A stretch of 64,000 nucleotides of DNA from a bacterium. Its GTDB lineage: Bacteria > Bacillota_I > Bacilli_A > RF39 > UBA660. The translations under genes and the position numbers were made by a program. The DNA is taken from positions 1 through 64,000 of the forward strand of contig SFSZ01000001.1 in the NCBI GenBank assembly GCA_004563275.1, given 5' to 3'. Under the pieces are notes generated by a model that had not been told where the DNA came from, did no database searches, and worked only from the letters and a program-made list of their open reading frames with translations. This document shows positions 26,561 to 36,269 of the stretch, piece after piece. Position 1 is the first letter of the stretch, and every line of letters begins with the position of its first letter.

Positions 26561-27512
26561 CTTCTTCTAACATATTTGTTATTAATATTCCATATCCGGT
26601 TACGGGATTATCGACTATGACATGGGTTACGGCTCCAATTATTTTGTTATCTTGAATTATTGGAGAGCCACTCATACCTTGAATTACCCCACCAGTTTTA
26701 TTAATTAATTCTTCATCGGTTATAACAAAATGGATGTTTTTGATTTTACCAGTAGCAACTTTATCAATATTTATTTCGTAGTTTTTTACTTCTTCTCCTT
26801 TGATAACGGTACGAATAGTAGCTTTACCTAACTTAATATCATAATAAGAGCCTACTTGCATAGTATTTTGTTTACTTATATCTTTGGTATAGGTACCATA
26901 GATACCTTTAATAGTATTTTTAGTAATGTTCCCATATTTTGTATTTGAATAAAATTTAGCATTTTTAGTACCAGCTATTCCTCGATAACTTGGTTCGATA
27001 GTAGTAATACTACTTCTAAAAATATTACCGGTTTTTACTTCAATTAAGTTACCTGATGTACTTTCAGTTATTTCGTGTCCTAGAGCTCCATAAATTTTGG
27101 TTTGAGGATCTATGTAAGTTAAAGTACCTATTCCGGTTAAATTATCTTTAACATATAAACCAGTTTTATAAGTATCATCTACTTTAGATAAATTAAAATC
27201 AATATCGATAAGTTTATTTGATCTTTTAATAGTTAGATTTACTTTATCATTTTGAACTTCTTTACCAATAGTTTTGACTAATTCTTCGATATTAGTAACG
27301 TTTAGATCATTTACTTTTAAAATGGTATCTCCTATTCTAAGTTTATTTTGATTAAATTTACCATTTACTTTGTAGAAACCAATAACTATTATCCCGTTAT
27401 TGTTTACTTCGATTCCAATTGTTTGACCACCGGGGATAATATAGTCTGAATATGCATAAACATTAAATGGGATTAATAATAAGATAAGGATAAGAATTAA
27501 TTTATTTTTCAT
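26550..27512 (-). CDS. spoIVB: SpoIVB-type S55 serine peptidase
   Basis: 320 residues, shorter than B. subtilis SpoIVB (about 425). A signal or anchor helix (3-20), a PDZ domain (about 25-110), then the S55 protease domain. His146 (GALGHEI) and nucleophile Ser281 (GMSGSPI) match the family. In sporulation it is secreted from the forespore and cleaves SpoIVFA, which activates SpoIVFB. Both partner genes are present at 57267-58524. It lies downstream of nusB-xseA-xseB, matching the general order in Bacillus, where spoIVB is a few genes further on. The terminator at its end isolates it from the esterase gene. Confidence 0.9.
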   Translation of the reverse strand: MKNKLILILILLLIPFNVYAYSDYIIPGGQTIGIEVNNNGIIVIGFYKVNGKFNQNKLRIGDTILKVNDLNVTNIEELVKTIGKEVQNDKVNLTIKRSNKLIDIDFNLSKVDDTYKTGLYVKDNLTGIGTLTYIDPQTKIYGALGHEITESTSGNLIEVKTGNIFRSSITTIEPSYRGIAGTKNAKFYSNTKYGNITKNTIKGIYGTYTKDISKQNTMQVGSYYDIKLGKATIRTVIKGEEVKNYEINIDKVATGKIKNIHFVITDEELINKTGGVIQGMSGSPIIQDNKIIGAVTHVIVDNPVTGYGILITNMLEEGEK

Positions 27513-27552
27513 TTTATCACCATTATTATTTTGGCTTAATTTAATAAAAAAA

Positions 27553-27573
27553 GATAGCCAATTATTGGTTATC
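27553..27573 (-). terminator. Intrinsic terminator after xseB
   Basis: GATAGCCAA/TTGGTTATC stem (one wobble). On the minus strand it is followed by TTTTTTT. It ends the nusB-xseA-xseB unit. Confidence 0.75.
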
Positions 27574-27786
27574 CTCTATTTGGAAATCTTCAATTTGTCC
27601 ATTATCGTTTAAGATTTTATTTACAGATTCTTGAGCTTTGTTTAATTTATCGCCACAAGTTTTAAGTAATTTCATAGCGGTTGTATATTTTTCAATAGAT
27701 GTTTCTAAGTCAGCATCGCCATTTTCTAATTCTTTAACGATTTTATCTAATTCTTCCATTAGTTCTTCAAATGTTTTTTCTTTCAT
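27562..27786 (-). CDS. xseB: Exodeoxyribonuclease VII small subunit
   Basis: 74 residues, the family length. FEELMEELDKIVKELENGDADLETSIEKYTTAMKLL is the signature helical repeat of XseB. It forms a complex with XseA and degrades single-stranded DNA. Directly downstream of xseA with a 3-base gap. Confidence 0.96.
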   Translation of the reverse strand: MKEKTFEELMEELDKIVKELENGDADLETSIEKYTTAMKLLKTCGDKLNKAQESVNKILNDNGQIEDFQIEDNQ

Positions 27787-27789
27787 TTT

Positions 27790-29052
27790 TTATCCTACCT
27801 TTTCTACTTTAGCTTCAAATGAGCCATCAGATAATTTAATATTTATTTTATCATTTACTTTGATATTTTTAGTATTTTTGATGATTTTATCATCTTTTGT
27901 TACAACACTATAACCTTTTGATAAAATATTTAAAGGATTTAGTAGTTCTAATTTATTGATATATAAGTTATATTTATTTTGTTCATTTATGAATAAGTCT
28001 TCGGGATGATTTAAGATATAACTTTCTTGTAAATGTTTGTACTTAGTTTGTTTTAATTCAAGTAATTTAGTGATGTAATTATTGAAGTATGTGATTAAAT
28101 TTGATAATCTTTCTTCTTTAATTTCATAGATTGCTCGAGGGTTTTCTAAAACATAACTTTTCTTTAATCGATTTAATTTATCATTATAGTAATCTAATTT
28201 ACTAGTTATATTATTGGTTAGTCTTAAACTATATTGTTTTAAAAGGATATTTAAATCAGTAATATTAGGAACAGCCATTTCAGCGGCTCCAGTAGGGGTT
28301 GGTGCTCTTAAGTCGGCAACAAAATCAGCAATTGTGAAATCTATTTCATGCCCAACAGCACTGATAATTGGGATTCTAGAGTTATAAATGGCATTTGCTA
28401 CGCATTCTTCATTGAAAGCCCATAAGTCTTCAATTGATCCACCACCACGGCCAACTATAAGTAAATCTAAATCATATTCATTAGCTTTATTTATTTGTCT
28501 AACAATATCATCTTTAGCAAGTTCACCTTGAACTAAGCAAGGAAATAATAAAGTTTCACAAATTGGGTATCTTCTTTTAATAGTACTTAAAATATCTTTA
28601 ATAGCAGCTCCAGTTGGAGCAGTTACTACCCCTATTTTAGTAGGATATTTAGGTATTTTTTGTTTATGGGATTCATCAAATAATCCTTTAGCAGCTAATT
28701 CTTTTTTTAAAGCTTCGTACTTAAGATAAAGATTACCTAAACCATCATTTTGCATATCTTCAATATATATTTGATAAGCACCGGTAGCTGGATATATTGA
28801 TACTCTACCTTCTACTAGAACTTTCATTCCATCTTCAGGAGTAAAAGTTAATTTATTGGCATAAGTTTGGAACATAACTGCATTTATTCTTGATTCTTCA
28901 TCTTTTAATGTAAAATATAAGTGTCCCCTTGTATGACCTTTAAAGTTAGATATTTCACCTTTTAGAAATACTTTTTGAATGTTAGGATCAGTATCAAATT
29001 GATGTTTTAAATATCTATTTAAAGTACCTACAGTTATATATCTTTTTTCCAT
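27790..29052 (-). CDS. xseA: Exodeoxyribonuclease VII large subunit
   Basis: 420 residues. The N-terminal OB fold (about 1-100) is followed by the catalytic domain with GVVTAPTGAAIKDILSTIKRRYP, VGRGGGSIEDLWAFN and AVGHEIDFTIADFVADLRAPTPTGAAE. A long coiled coil (about 260-370) and C-terminal LSKGYSVV complete the family plan. It starts at the nusB stop with a one-base overlap. Confidence 0.97.
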   Translation of the reverse strand: MEKRYITVGTLNRYLKHQFDTDPNIQKVFLKGEISNFKGHTRGHLYFTLKDEESRINAVMFQTYANKLTFTPEDGMKVLVEGRVSIYPATGAYQIYIEDMQNDGLGNLYLKYEALKKELAAKGLFDESHKQKIPKYPTKIGVVTAPTGAAIKDILSTIKRRYPICETLLFPCLVQGELAKDDIVRQINKANEYDLDLLIVGRGGGSIEDLWAFNEECVANAIYNSRIPIISAVGHEIDFTIADFVADLRAPTPTGAAEMAVPNITDLNILLKQYSLRLTNNITSKLDYYNDKLNRLKKSYVLENPRAIYEIKEERLSNLITYFNNYITKLLELKQTKYKHLQESYILNHPEDLFINEQNKYNLYINKLELLNPLNILSKGYSVVTKDDKIIKNTKNIKVNDKINIKLSDGSFEAKVEKVG

Positions 29053-29456
29053 TATTCGTTAATTATCCTGTCTAGACAAGCATTAATCATTTTACGAACA
29101 TTATCATCACTATATTTTTTAGCTAATTCAATAGCTTCATTAATAACAACTACTTTAGGGGTATCCATATATTTAATTTCATAAATTGCCATTCTAAGAA
29201 TAGATGCTCCAGTTAAATCTAAACGATCAATAGTCCAGTTTTTTAAATAAGTATTAGCGATTTCGGTTAATGAATCAAATTCAGTAACAATACCATAAAC
29301 CATATCTTTAACAAATTCATTATCTATTTCAATATTTTCTTTAATAACATCATCAACGTTATAATTCATCTTATTATTTTTATATAAAGTAATTTGATAA
29401 ATAATTGTCATTATTTTTTCTCTTAATTCACTTCTATTTGCCATTTCTTGCTTCAC
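29052..29456 (-). CDS. nusB: Transcription antitermination factor NusB
   Basis: 134 residues, all-helical. Family blocks: SELREKIMTIIYQI at the start, and NWTIDRLDLTGASILRMAIYEIKYM with PKVVVINEAIELAKKYSDDN near the C-terminus. With NusE it binds boxA in rRNA leader transcripts. First gene of nusB-xseA-xseB, the same order as in Bacillus but without folD. Confidence 0.96.
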   Translation of the reverse strand: MKQEMANRSELREKIMTIIYQITLYKNNKMNYNVDDVIKENIEIDNEFVKDMVYGIVTEFDSLTEIANTYLKNWTIDRLDLTGASILRMAIYEIKYMDTPKVVVINEAIELAKKYSDDNVRKMINACLDRIINE

Positions 29457-29500
29457 CTTTTTAAATTATATCATATCTTAATAATAATAAAAATAAAAAA

Positions 29501-29524
29501 ATTGGAGTTTAATTTAATTCCAAT
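29501..29524 (-). terminator. Intrinsic terminator after the 681-residue gene
   Basis: ATTGGA/TCCAAT core stem with an A/T-rich loop. On the minus strand it is followed by TTTTTTATTTT. Confidence 0.7.
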
Positions 29525-31554
29525 TTTTTATTTTGTTTAGGGTTAATTGTTTTGAAGTATAGACTATCTAATGCACTTGGATTCTCATTACTACCATTTA
29601 AAAATGATAGATATATTTTAGCAGCTAAGCGATATTTTTCAGGATTTTGAGCCATTTGATGAATGATATTATTACAATCTAATTTATATTCAATTACCAT
29701 TTCTGCCAAGCCAACATTTAATAACTCGTCTAAATTACTTAGCAAGAATTCTTCAATTGATAGCGCTGCTTCAATATTATTATTTGACATTCCGATTCTA
29801 TTAAGGACTCTTCTTATTATTTCTTTTTCATCTTCAGTAAAATAATTGTTATCTAGGCAAGCTTTAAGTCCAAAGATATTATTATTATCAAGATAATATT
29901 TTACTAAAATACTAATATCTTTAAATCCGCCTAAAATATAATATTTAAGTACTTTGTTTGGTTCATTGATATAGATATAATGTCTAATCACTTCTTTAGT
30001 TATATATTTATTATCAGAATTAATAATTGCTTCTAAGGTATCAATATTACCATAAGTTATAATTAATTCAATTAAATAATTAATATGTATATATTGAATA
30101 TTTAAAAGACGGTTAATAAATATTAGATTATTAGATTTAATTATTTTAATTAGTAATTCTTTTTTAGGATAATTATTTTCAATTACTTCAGTAATAATTT
30201 CATATATATCATTATTTTCCTTAGCTTCTAATAACATATCAAGACATTTTAAGTCAGCCTTATTAGTTACTTTAGTAAGTTTAGGAATTAAAGTAAACAT
30301 TTTATGGTTAGTAATATGAGTATCTAAGAAATTAATAGTTTTAGTTGAAGGTGTATTTATTTTACTTAGAAGAATAAGTGCTTCTTCAATTCTATTTAAA
30401 TTAATTAATATTGAGATAAAATCAATTTCTGATTCAGGATTTACTTTATTAATAAATACACTTATTAGTTCAATTAATTTTGGATTACTTGGATATTTTT
30501 TTAAACAATCTTTTATTATTTTTTCAATATCTTTAATATTAGGATTTTTAAAGATAAAGATATGATTAATTAAAGCTTTAATATAGTTAATCCACTCTTC
30601 TTCATTCCATGAATAGTTAACGACTTTTTTATTTTGAATTAGGTGTTTATTAGTTGAACTAGGCATCATACGAAGTAAATCTTCTTCAAAAATAGTTTTG
30701 ATTTCATTATTATTTAAGAATTTAGCAAAGTTAGGATTTGTAGCGATTTTCATTAAGATTTCTGGATAATGATGAGAATAATCAATGATGATATCCATTA
30801 AATCAAAAAAGTAAAAGTCTTTAATATTGTTCATTAGAGTCATTTCATCATATTTAGTAATTAAGGCATAGGCACTTTGACCAAATCTGCGTTTTGTAAT
30901 AACGTCATATAATGTATTTAGTAATTTTTTATTAGCGTTTTCTTTAGATAATTTATTAATTAAATTTTTTAGAGTTTCATCAGTTTCAATAGTTCTGATA
31001 ATGTAGTTAACTAACATACTTTCAGTTTCTGTCATGTAGTACATATAATCATTTAATAAGCTAGCATAGATAGATAATCTAGTTTCTTCAGGAGCACGTA
31101 ATTGAGTATTTAAAACTTTAACGATCATCTCTGGTTCCATTCTTACTACTTCAATTAAAAATGTAGGAAGAAACTCGGGTTTATAATAGATAATATAATG
31201 AACATATTGGCGATATGTCATACCTTCTAAAGGATAAGTTTCTGTGAAGATATCTAATAAGTAATCTTTTGAAAATGATCTAATCATTTGATAGATTATA
31301 CTTTTCTTTTTTGCATTATCTTCTTTATTACTTAAATCTTTTAAAGTACGAATTAAAACATCAACATTTAGATATTCTTCTATTTCATTCCAGTTAGAAG
31401 AAGGTGTTTGATCTAATAATAAAAGAGTATTTTCTGTTATTTTTTTTTGCGTACTATAACTAGGATTATTTGAAGATTTAATTGAGTCTAATAAACTATT
31501 TAATTTATAACATTTATTTTGAATATCGTCTTCTTTACGAAAAATACTAAGCAT
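29509..31554 (-). CDS. Large helical repeat protein of unknown function
   Basis: 681 residues, not recognised. It has no signal peptide and no membrane segment. It is almost wholly alpha-helical, with recurring leucine/isoleucine-rich helices of 12-18 residues and NN/KK linkers, resembling a HEAT/ARM or ankyrin-type solenoid. Examples are NLIFINRLLNIQYIHINYL and LIITYGNIDTLEAIINSDNKY. It sits 15 bases downstream of mutS, suggesting cotranscription, and ends with its own terminator. A scaffold or chaperone-like role is possible but not supported by a motif. Confidence 0.7.
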   Translation of the reverse strand: MLSIFRKEDDIQNKCYKLNSLLDSIKSSNNPSYSTQKKITENTLLLLDQTPSSNWNEIEEYLNVDVLIRTLKDLSNKEDNAKKKSIIYQMIRSFSKDYLLDIFTETYPLEGMTYRQYVHYIIYYKPEFLPTFLIEVVRMEPEMIVKVLNTQLRAPEETRLSIYASLLNDYMYYMTETESMLVNYIIRTIETDETLKNLINKLSKENANKKLLNTLYDVITKRRFGQSAYALITKYDEMTLMNNIKDFYFFDLMDIIIDYSHHYPEILMKIATNPNFAKFLNNNEIKTIFEEDLLRMMPSSTNKHLIQNKKVVNYSWNEEEWINYIKALINHIFIFKNPNIKDIEKIIKDCLKKYPSNPKLIELISVFINKVNPESEIDFISILINLNRIEEALILLSKINTPSTKTINFLDTHITNHKMFTLIPKLTKVTNKADLKCLDMLLEAKENNDIYEIITEVIENNYPKKELLIKIIKSNNLIFINRLLNIQYIHINYLIELIITYGNIDTLEAIINSDNKYITKEVIRHYIYINEPNKVLKYYILGGFKDISILVKYYLDNNNIFGLKACLDNNYFTEDEKEIIRRVLNRIGMSNNNIEAALSIEEFLLSNLDELLNVGLAEMVIEYKLDCNNIIHQMAQNPEKYRLAAKIYLSFLNGSNENPSALDSLYFKTINPKQNKKLELN

Positions 31555-31569
31555 TTTATCACTCCTTTT

Positions 31570-34095
31570 TTATTTATCAATTTGTTTTAATTCAAAAAGT
31601 ATTTTTAAAGCGTCCATTGGGGTTGTATTTAATGGATCTACTTCTTTTAGTTTTTCTCTTAATTCATCTTTCTTTTCTTCAGTAAAATCAAATGACAACT
31701 GGTTTGATATTGTAACATTTTTTGCGTCAGATTCATAGACTTTTAGAATATTTTCTGCATTTTTTATGATTTCTTCTGGCATATTGGCTAAAGCAGCTAC
31801 ATGAACACCATAACTTTTGTCTACGGCTCCATCTTTTATTTTATGCAAGAATATTAATTTTCCATTATCTTCAGTGGCACTAACATGAATATTTTTAATA
31901 GTTGAGTATTTATTTTCTAGACTAGTTAATTCATGATAATGGGTACTAAATAAGGTTTTACATTTTATTTTAGTAGTTACATATTCTAAAATTGCTTCAG
32001 CTAAACTCATACCATCGTATGTTGCTGTACCTCTTCCTAACTCATCAAATAAGATAAGTGAGTTTTCGGTTGATGAACAAATAGCATTTTTGGCTTCTAA
32101 CATTTCGACCATAAAGGTTGATTCACCACTAACTAAATCATCTGATGCTCCAATTCTAGTGTAGATGGCATCAAATATCGGAAGATTAGCAGATGAGGCA
32201 GGAACAAATGAACCCATTTGAGCCATTATAATAATGATAGCTAATTGTCGCATATAAGTTGATTTACCACTCATGTTTGGACCAGTAATTAAAAGGGTAT
32301 TAGTTTTATCATCCATATAGCAATCATTTTTAACATATGAACCATTATTAACAATATTAATAACTGGATGGAAACCATCTTTGATATCAATTAGGTGATT
32401 ATGATTAAAGGTTGGTCTTACTAATTTTTCTTTTTCACTAACAACACTTAAAGACGCTAAAGCATCTATAATACCAATATTTGAAGATGTTTCTTTTAAT
32501 AATAAAACATTATCTTTAATTGTTTGTTTAATTTCATTAAATAAGTTATATTCCAACTCAATAATTCTTTCTTCAGCATTTAAGACTAAAGCTTCTTTTT
32601 CTTTTAAGATTGGACTTATAAATCTTTCTCCATTAGCAAGGGTTTGTTTTCTTTCCCAACCAAATTCTTCTTTTACTTTAGTAGCTTGACCTTTACTAAT
32701 TTCAATATAATAACCAAAGACTTTATTATACCCTACTTTTAAGTTTTGAATTCCAGTTCTTTCTCTTTCTTCTTGTTCTAAACCAGCAATAAAATCTTTG
32801 CCACCTGATCTAATTTTTTTTAATTCATCTAATTCAGAGTTATATCCTTCTTTAATTAGATATCCTTCTTTTAAGGTAATTGGTGGTTCTTCATAAATAC
32901 TTTTTTCAAGTAAATTATAAAGTTCTTCATGAGTATTTATTTTAATATTAATACCTAATTTAGAAATAATTGATGATAGTTCTGGTAAAACGCTTAATGA
33001 TTTTTTAATTTGTAGAGCGTCTCTAGCATTAAAGTTACCACATGTTACTTTACCACATAATCTTTCTAAATCATAAACTTCATATAAACTTTTAAGTAAA
33101 TCACTTCTCAAGATAAATTCATTATTTAATTTTTCAATAATATCTAATCTTTGATTAATTCTTTGTTCATCTTTTAAAGGGGATGATAACCAATTTTTAA
33201 GGGTTCGTGAGCCCATTGAAGTTTTACATTTATCTAATAACCAGATTAAACTATATTGTCTTTCTTTAAGTCTTAAAGTTTCAAATAATTCTAAATTACG
33301 AACACTATGAATATCTAAATTTAAATAATTGTTATTATCTATAACAGATACTTTACTAAAATGAGAAATATCTTTTAATTCTTTAACAATAAGATAATAC
33401 ATTAGATGTTTAACACCTTGAATAATACGTTCATCTTTTAAGTCTTTTATAAATTTTAGTTCTTCTTCATAGAAGTTATCATTATAAGTTACGTTTATAC
33501 CATAAGTATTTTTAAAGATATTGATTAATTTAATGTTAAAGTCTGATTTGATAATTATTTCTTTTAGGTTTAGTTTTAGAATACGATTTAATAAACTGGT
33601 ATCATCATAGGAAATGAATTCACTATAAATATCACCTGTAGAAATATCGGCATATGTTAGTAGATAAGCATATGATAAATCTAGAATACTTCCTAAATAG
33701 TTATTTTCATATGAATTAAGATAATCTAAATCTACAAGGGTTCCTTTAGATACAACACTTATTACTTCTCTTTTAACCATTCCCTTAGCTTTTTTAGGGT
33801 CTTCGACTTGTTCACAGATTGCAACTTTAAAACCTTTAGAAATAGCTTTTTCTAGATATGATTTAACGGCATGATGAGGAACTCCACACATTGGAACTCT
33901 TTCTTTTAAACCAGCATTTTTACCAGTTAGTGTTAGTTCTAATTCATGAGAAGCTGTTATTCCATCTTCAAAAAACAATTCATAAAAATCACCAATACGA
34001 TAAAATAATAGTTCATCTTCATGTTCTTTTTTAATGTCCATATATTGTTTCATCATTGGACTTAAATCATCATAATTTACTTCGCTTCTCTTCAC
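31570..34095 (-). CDS. mutS: DNA mismatch repair protein MutS
   Basis: 841 residues. The N-terminal mismatch-binding domain contains the Phe-x-Glu clamp (GDFYELF, about residue 36). Connector, lever and clamp domains follow, then the ABC-type ATPase with Walker A ITGPNMSGKSTYMRQ, DELGRGTATYDG and STHYHEL. It detects mismatches and recruits MutL; mutL is not in the window. Start MKRSEVNYDDLSPMMKQY is consistent with the family. Confidence 0.98.
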   Translation of the reverse strand: MKRSEVNYDDLSPMMKQYMDIKKEHEDELLFYRIGDFYELFFEDGITASHELELTLTGKNAGLKERVPMCGVPHHAVKSYLEKAISKGFKVAICEQVEDPKKAKGMVKREVISVVSKGTLVDLDYLNSYENNYLGSILDLSYAYLLTYADISTGDIYSEFISYDDTSLLNRILKLNLKEIIIKSDFNIKLINIFKNTYGINVTYNDNFYEEELKFIKDLKDERIIQGVKHLMYYLIVKELKDISHFSKVSVIDNNNYLNLDIHSVRNLELFETLRLKERQYSLIWLLDKCKTSMGSRTLKNWLSSPLKDEQRINQRLDIIEKLNNEFILRSDLLKSLYEVYDLERLCGKVTCGNFNARDALQIKKSLSVLPELSSIISKLGINIKINTHEELYNLLEKSIYEEPPITLKEGYLIKEGYNSELDELKKIRSGGKDFIAGLEQEERERTGIQNLKVGYNKVFGYYIEISKGQATKVKEEFGWERKQTLANGERFISPILKEKEALVLNAEERIIELEYNLFNEIKQTIKDNVLLLKETSSNIGIIDALASLSVVSEKEKLVRPTFNHNHLIDIKDGFHPVINIVNNGSYVKNDCYMDDKTNTLLITGPNMSGKSTYMRQLAIIIIMAQMGSFVPASSANLPIFDAIYTRIGASDDLVSGESTFMVEMLEAKNAICSSTENSLILFDELGRGTATYDGMSLAEAILEYVTTKIKCKTLFSTHYHELTSLENKYSTIKNIHVSATEDNGKLIFLHKIKDGAVDKSYGVHVAALANMPEEIIKNAENILKVYESDAKNVTISNQLSFDFTEEKKDELREKLKEVDPLNTTPMDALKILFELKQIDK

Positions 34096-34159
34096 TTTAA
34101 TTCACCTGCATTTTATTATAGCATACGTTTTTTAAAATCGAGTATTTTTTAAATAAAAA

Positions 34160-34187
34160 AAGATTATTAATTGATTTAATAATCTTT
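34160..34187 (-). terminator. Intrinsic terminator after surface protein
   Basis: AAGATTATTAA pairing with TTAATAATCTT around loop TTGAT. On the minus strand it is followed by TTTTTT. Confidence 0.8.
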
Positions 34188-36209
34188 TTACTCAACTATA
34201 TAGGGATCAGAAGAAGTGCCTGTTCCACTAACACTAACGTCACCTTTTAAGGCAATTGATGGTCTTAAATATTCGCTAGCATGGGTTGCATATATTGTTC
34301 CGTCATAGACCCTATAAAGTTCTTCTTGACTAACTGGTGTCATTGTAACAAAGGGTAAGTCCCTTAAACCATCATTTACTAAATAATTATTATAATTATT
34401 AGTAGATGTTGTTAAGCCGGCAAACATCAATTCATCAGCTGTAAGTAATCCAATTGGGTACGAAAAGGCTGCATTTCCTACTGATGTATCAGACACCGTA
34501 TATTTTGATAATTTTCCTCCTAAATTGTCATCACGGCAAATAAATGAAGGGGTATTAGCAGTTAGTCTATCATATGCAGCAAATTTTTTATTACTGGTGT
34601 TATAATATTTATCATTACACCACACTATATCTGCTAATTTATTTTTATAATCAGATAGTTTTTCTTGATACCATTGTTCTAAAATTGTTACATAATTATT
34701 TTTATAGGTATTTTTATATAACTCGCTGTATTTATATATAGTTGGTGATCCAATAGCGGTTATTTCTTCATCAGTGATTCTTTTTGAAAGTAGTGTAAAA
34801 TTATCATTATAAGCAATGGTACCTATGCTACCCATTTTTTCCCCATACATCATTGCTGGAAAATCAGAGTAAGCTTGGTGTATACCGTTTTGATATTTTA
34901 TAGCACTAGTATCTGATTTTAATCTTAGTGCTGCAGTGGTAGAAATTTGACTTGTACAATCTATTGAATCGTTGTTTTGTAAGATTAATTTTATAGAGCC
35001 GTTTCCCGTTATTCTTACTATTCTCCAACACATATCGGCAAATTGTACGTAATTATTTTTTACGTTACCACGATAATAATAAGTGGTGCCATAGTCATCT
35101 GTATTTTTTATTAATCCTTCGTCTGTAGTAGCTGGTGTTCCAATTGTTGTTAGAGGTTTGTCTTTAACCCCATTTTTTAATAAACGATTAGATAAACTAT
35201 GACTAGTATTTTTTATTTCAATTCTTACTTTGATTTTTTTGGATGCTATATTTTCGGCTGTTGCTAGTAACATTCCTTGATTTTGAATTATATAGTTATC
35301 AGCAAGGGATTGTGTATTATTAGCATTTATTGTTATTTTATATTGATGAAGACTGGTTGTATTTAATGTTTCCCCTGTACCTAAAAGTATTTCTTGATTT
35401 TTTCCTGCTGGGATTGGTATATTAGCAGCATTTTCTATCATTTCTCCATTATTTCCTTTATTGGTACCAGTTAGATTATATTTTAATTCACCATTAGAAT
35501 AGGTATTTTCATCAACTATTAATTTTGCTGCATATGATTGCTCAGCATTTTCATTGCTGGTTATTTCAAAATCACGAGTTATTGATGTCAATTTAGAATT
35601 GCTTGATAATGTTGCATTTCTGCCTGAACCAGAATATGAGATAGAACCATCTTGGTTAACAGGATTAATTATTAAATGAGCAGCAAAATATGCTTCTTGA
35701 GAATTATTTTGAGATTTATTAGTTTCAAGAAAAAAGATTTTAAAAGTATATGTATGGTTTATATTACTACTTTTATCAAAGCTACCGATTCCAAGTTCAT
35801 AAGTACCAGCACCTGATAAAATTTCTTGATAATCTGATATAGTTGGAATAAGGTTTCCATTTTTTGATGGATTATTTCCAGTTAAGGTATAACTTAAGTA
35901 ACTATCATCAAAATTATTATTGTCTACCACTAAACTTACGCTATAATACATTTTTAGGTTGGTTGTATTATTGCCAGTAATTGTAAAGTTTTTATTAGCC
36001 CATGCTATTGACCTAGGATAAATATTTGATAGTGTAATATTTCCTGAACCATTGGTATATTTAATATTCATTTGCCCGCCTTTTGCGACTATTGTTGAAC
36101 CACTTTCACTTGTTGTTGATGAAGTAAAGTATGCATATGTTAGTCCACTACAAAGTACTATTAAGGATAAAAATATTGCAATAATTATGATTTTTTGGTT
36201 TTTTTCCAT
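34188..36209 (-). CDS. Surface protein, family member 1
   Basis: 673 residues. The N-terminal helix (about 9-25) ends in GLTYAYFTSSTTSES, a SipW-like export signal. Two successive beta-rich modules follow (about 25-190 and 195-345). The C-terminal about 300 residues share a domain with the genes at 44738 and 54237: the conserved block YYYRGNVKNNYVQFADMCWRIVRITGNGSIKLIL and the ending YLRPSIALKGDVSVSGTGTSSDPYIV. WRIVRI and the RPxIAL ending are reminiscent of the DUF6273/lectin-like class seen at the DGR gene. It is probably a secreted or cell-wall-exposed protein; no LPxTG is seen. The domain is not assigned with certainty. Confidence 0.7.
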   Translation of the reverse strand: MEKNQKIIIIAIFLSLIVLCSGLTYAYFTSSTTSESGSTIVAKGGQMNIKYTNGSGNITLSNIYPRSIAWANKNFTITGNNTTNLKMYYSVSLVVDNNNFDDSYLSYTLTGNNPSKNGNLIPTISDYQEILSGAGTYELGIGSFDKSSNINHTYTFKIFFLETNKSQNNSQEAYFAAHLIINPVNQDGSISYSGSGRNATLSSNSKLTSITRDFEITSNENAEQSYAAKLIVDENTYSNGELKYNLTGTNKGNNGEMIENAANIPIPAGKNQEILLGTGETLNTTSLHQYKITINANNTQSLADNYIIQNQGMLLATAENIASKKIKVRIEIKNTSHSLSNRLLKNGVKDKPLTTIGTPATTDEGLIKNTDDYGTTYYYRGNVKNNYVQFADMCWRIVRITGNGSIKLILQNNDSIDCTSQISTTAALRLKSDTSAIKYQNGIHQAYSDFPAMMYGEKMGSIGTIAYNDNFTLLSKRITDEEITAIGSPTIYKYSELYKNTYKNNYVTILEQWYQEKLSDYKNKLADIVWCNDKYYNTSNKKFAAYDRLTANTPSFICRDDNLGGKLSKYTVSDTSVGNAAFSYPIGLLTADELMFAGLTTSTNNYNNYLVNDGLRDLPFVTMTPVSQEELYRVYDGTIYATHASEYLRPSIALKGDVSVSGTGTSSDPYIVE

Positions 36210-36269
36210 GAAATTTAATATCTCCTATTCTTATATATATAATAATATTTTATAGTTTGGTGGTCAAGA

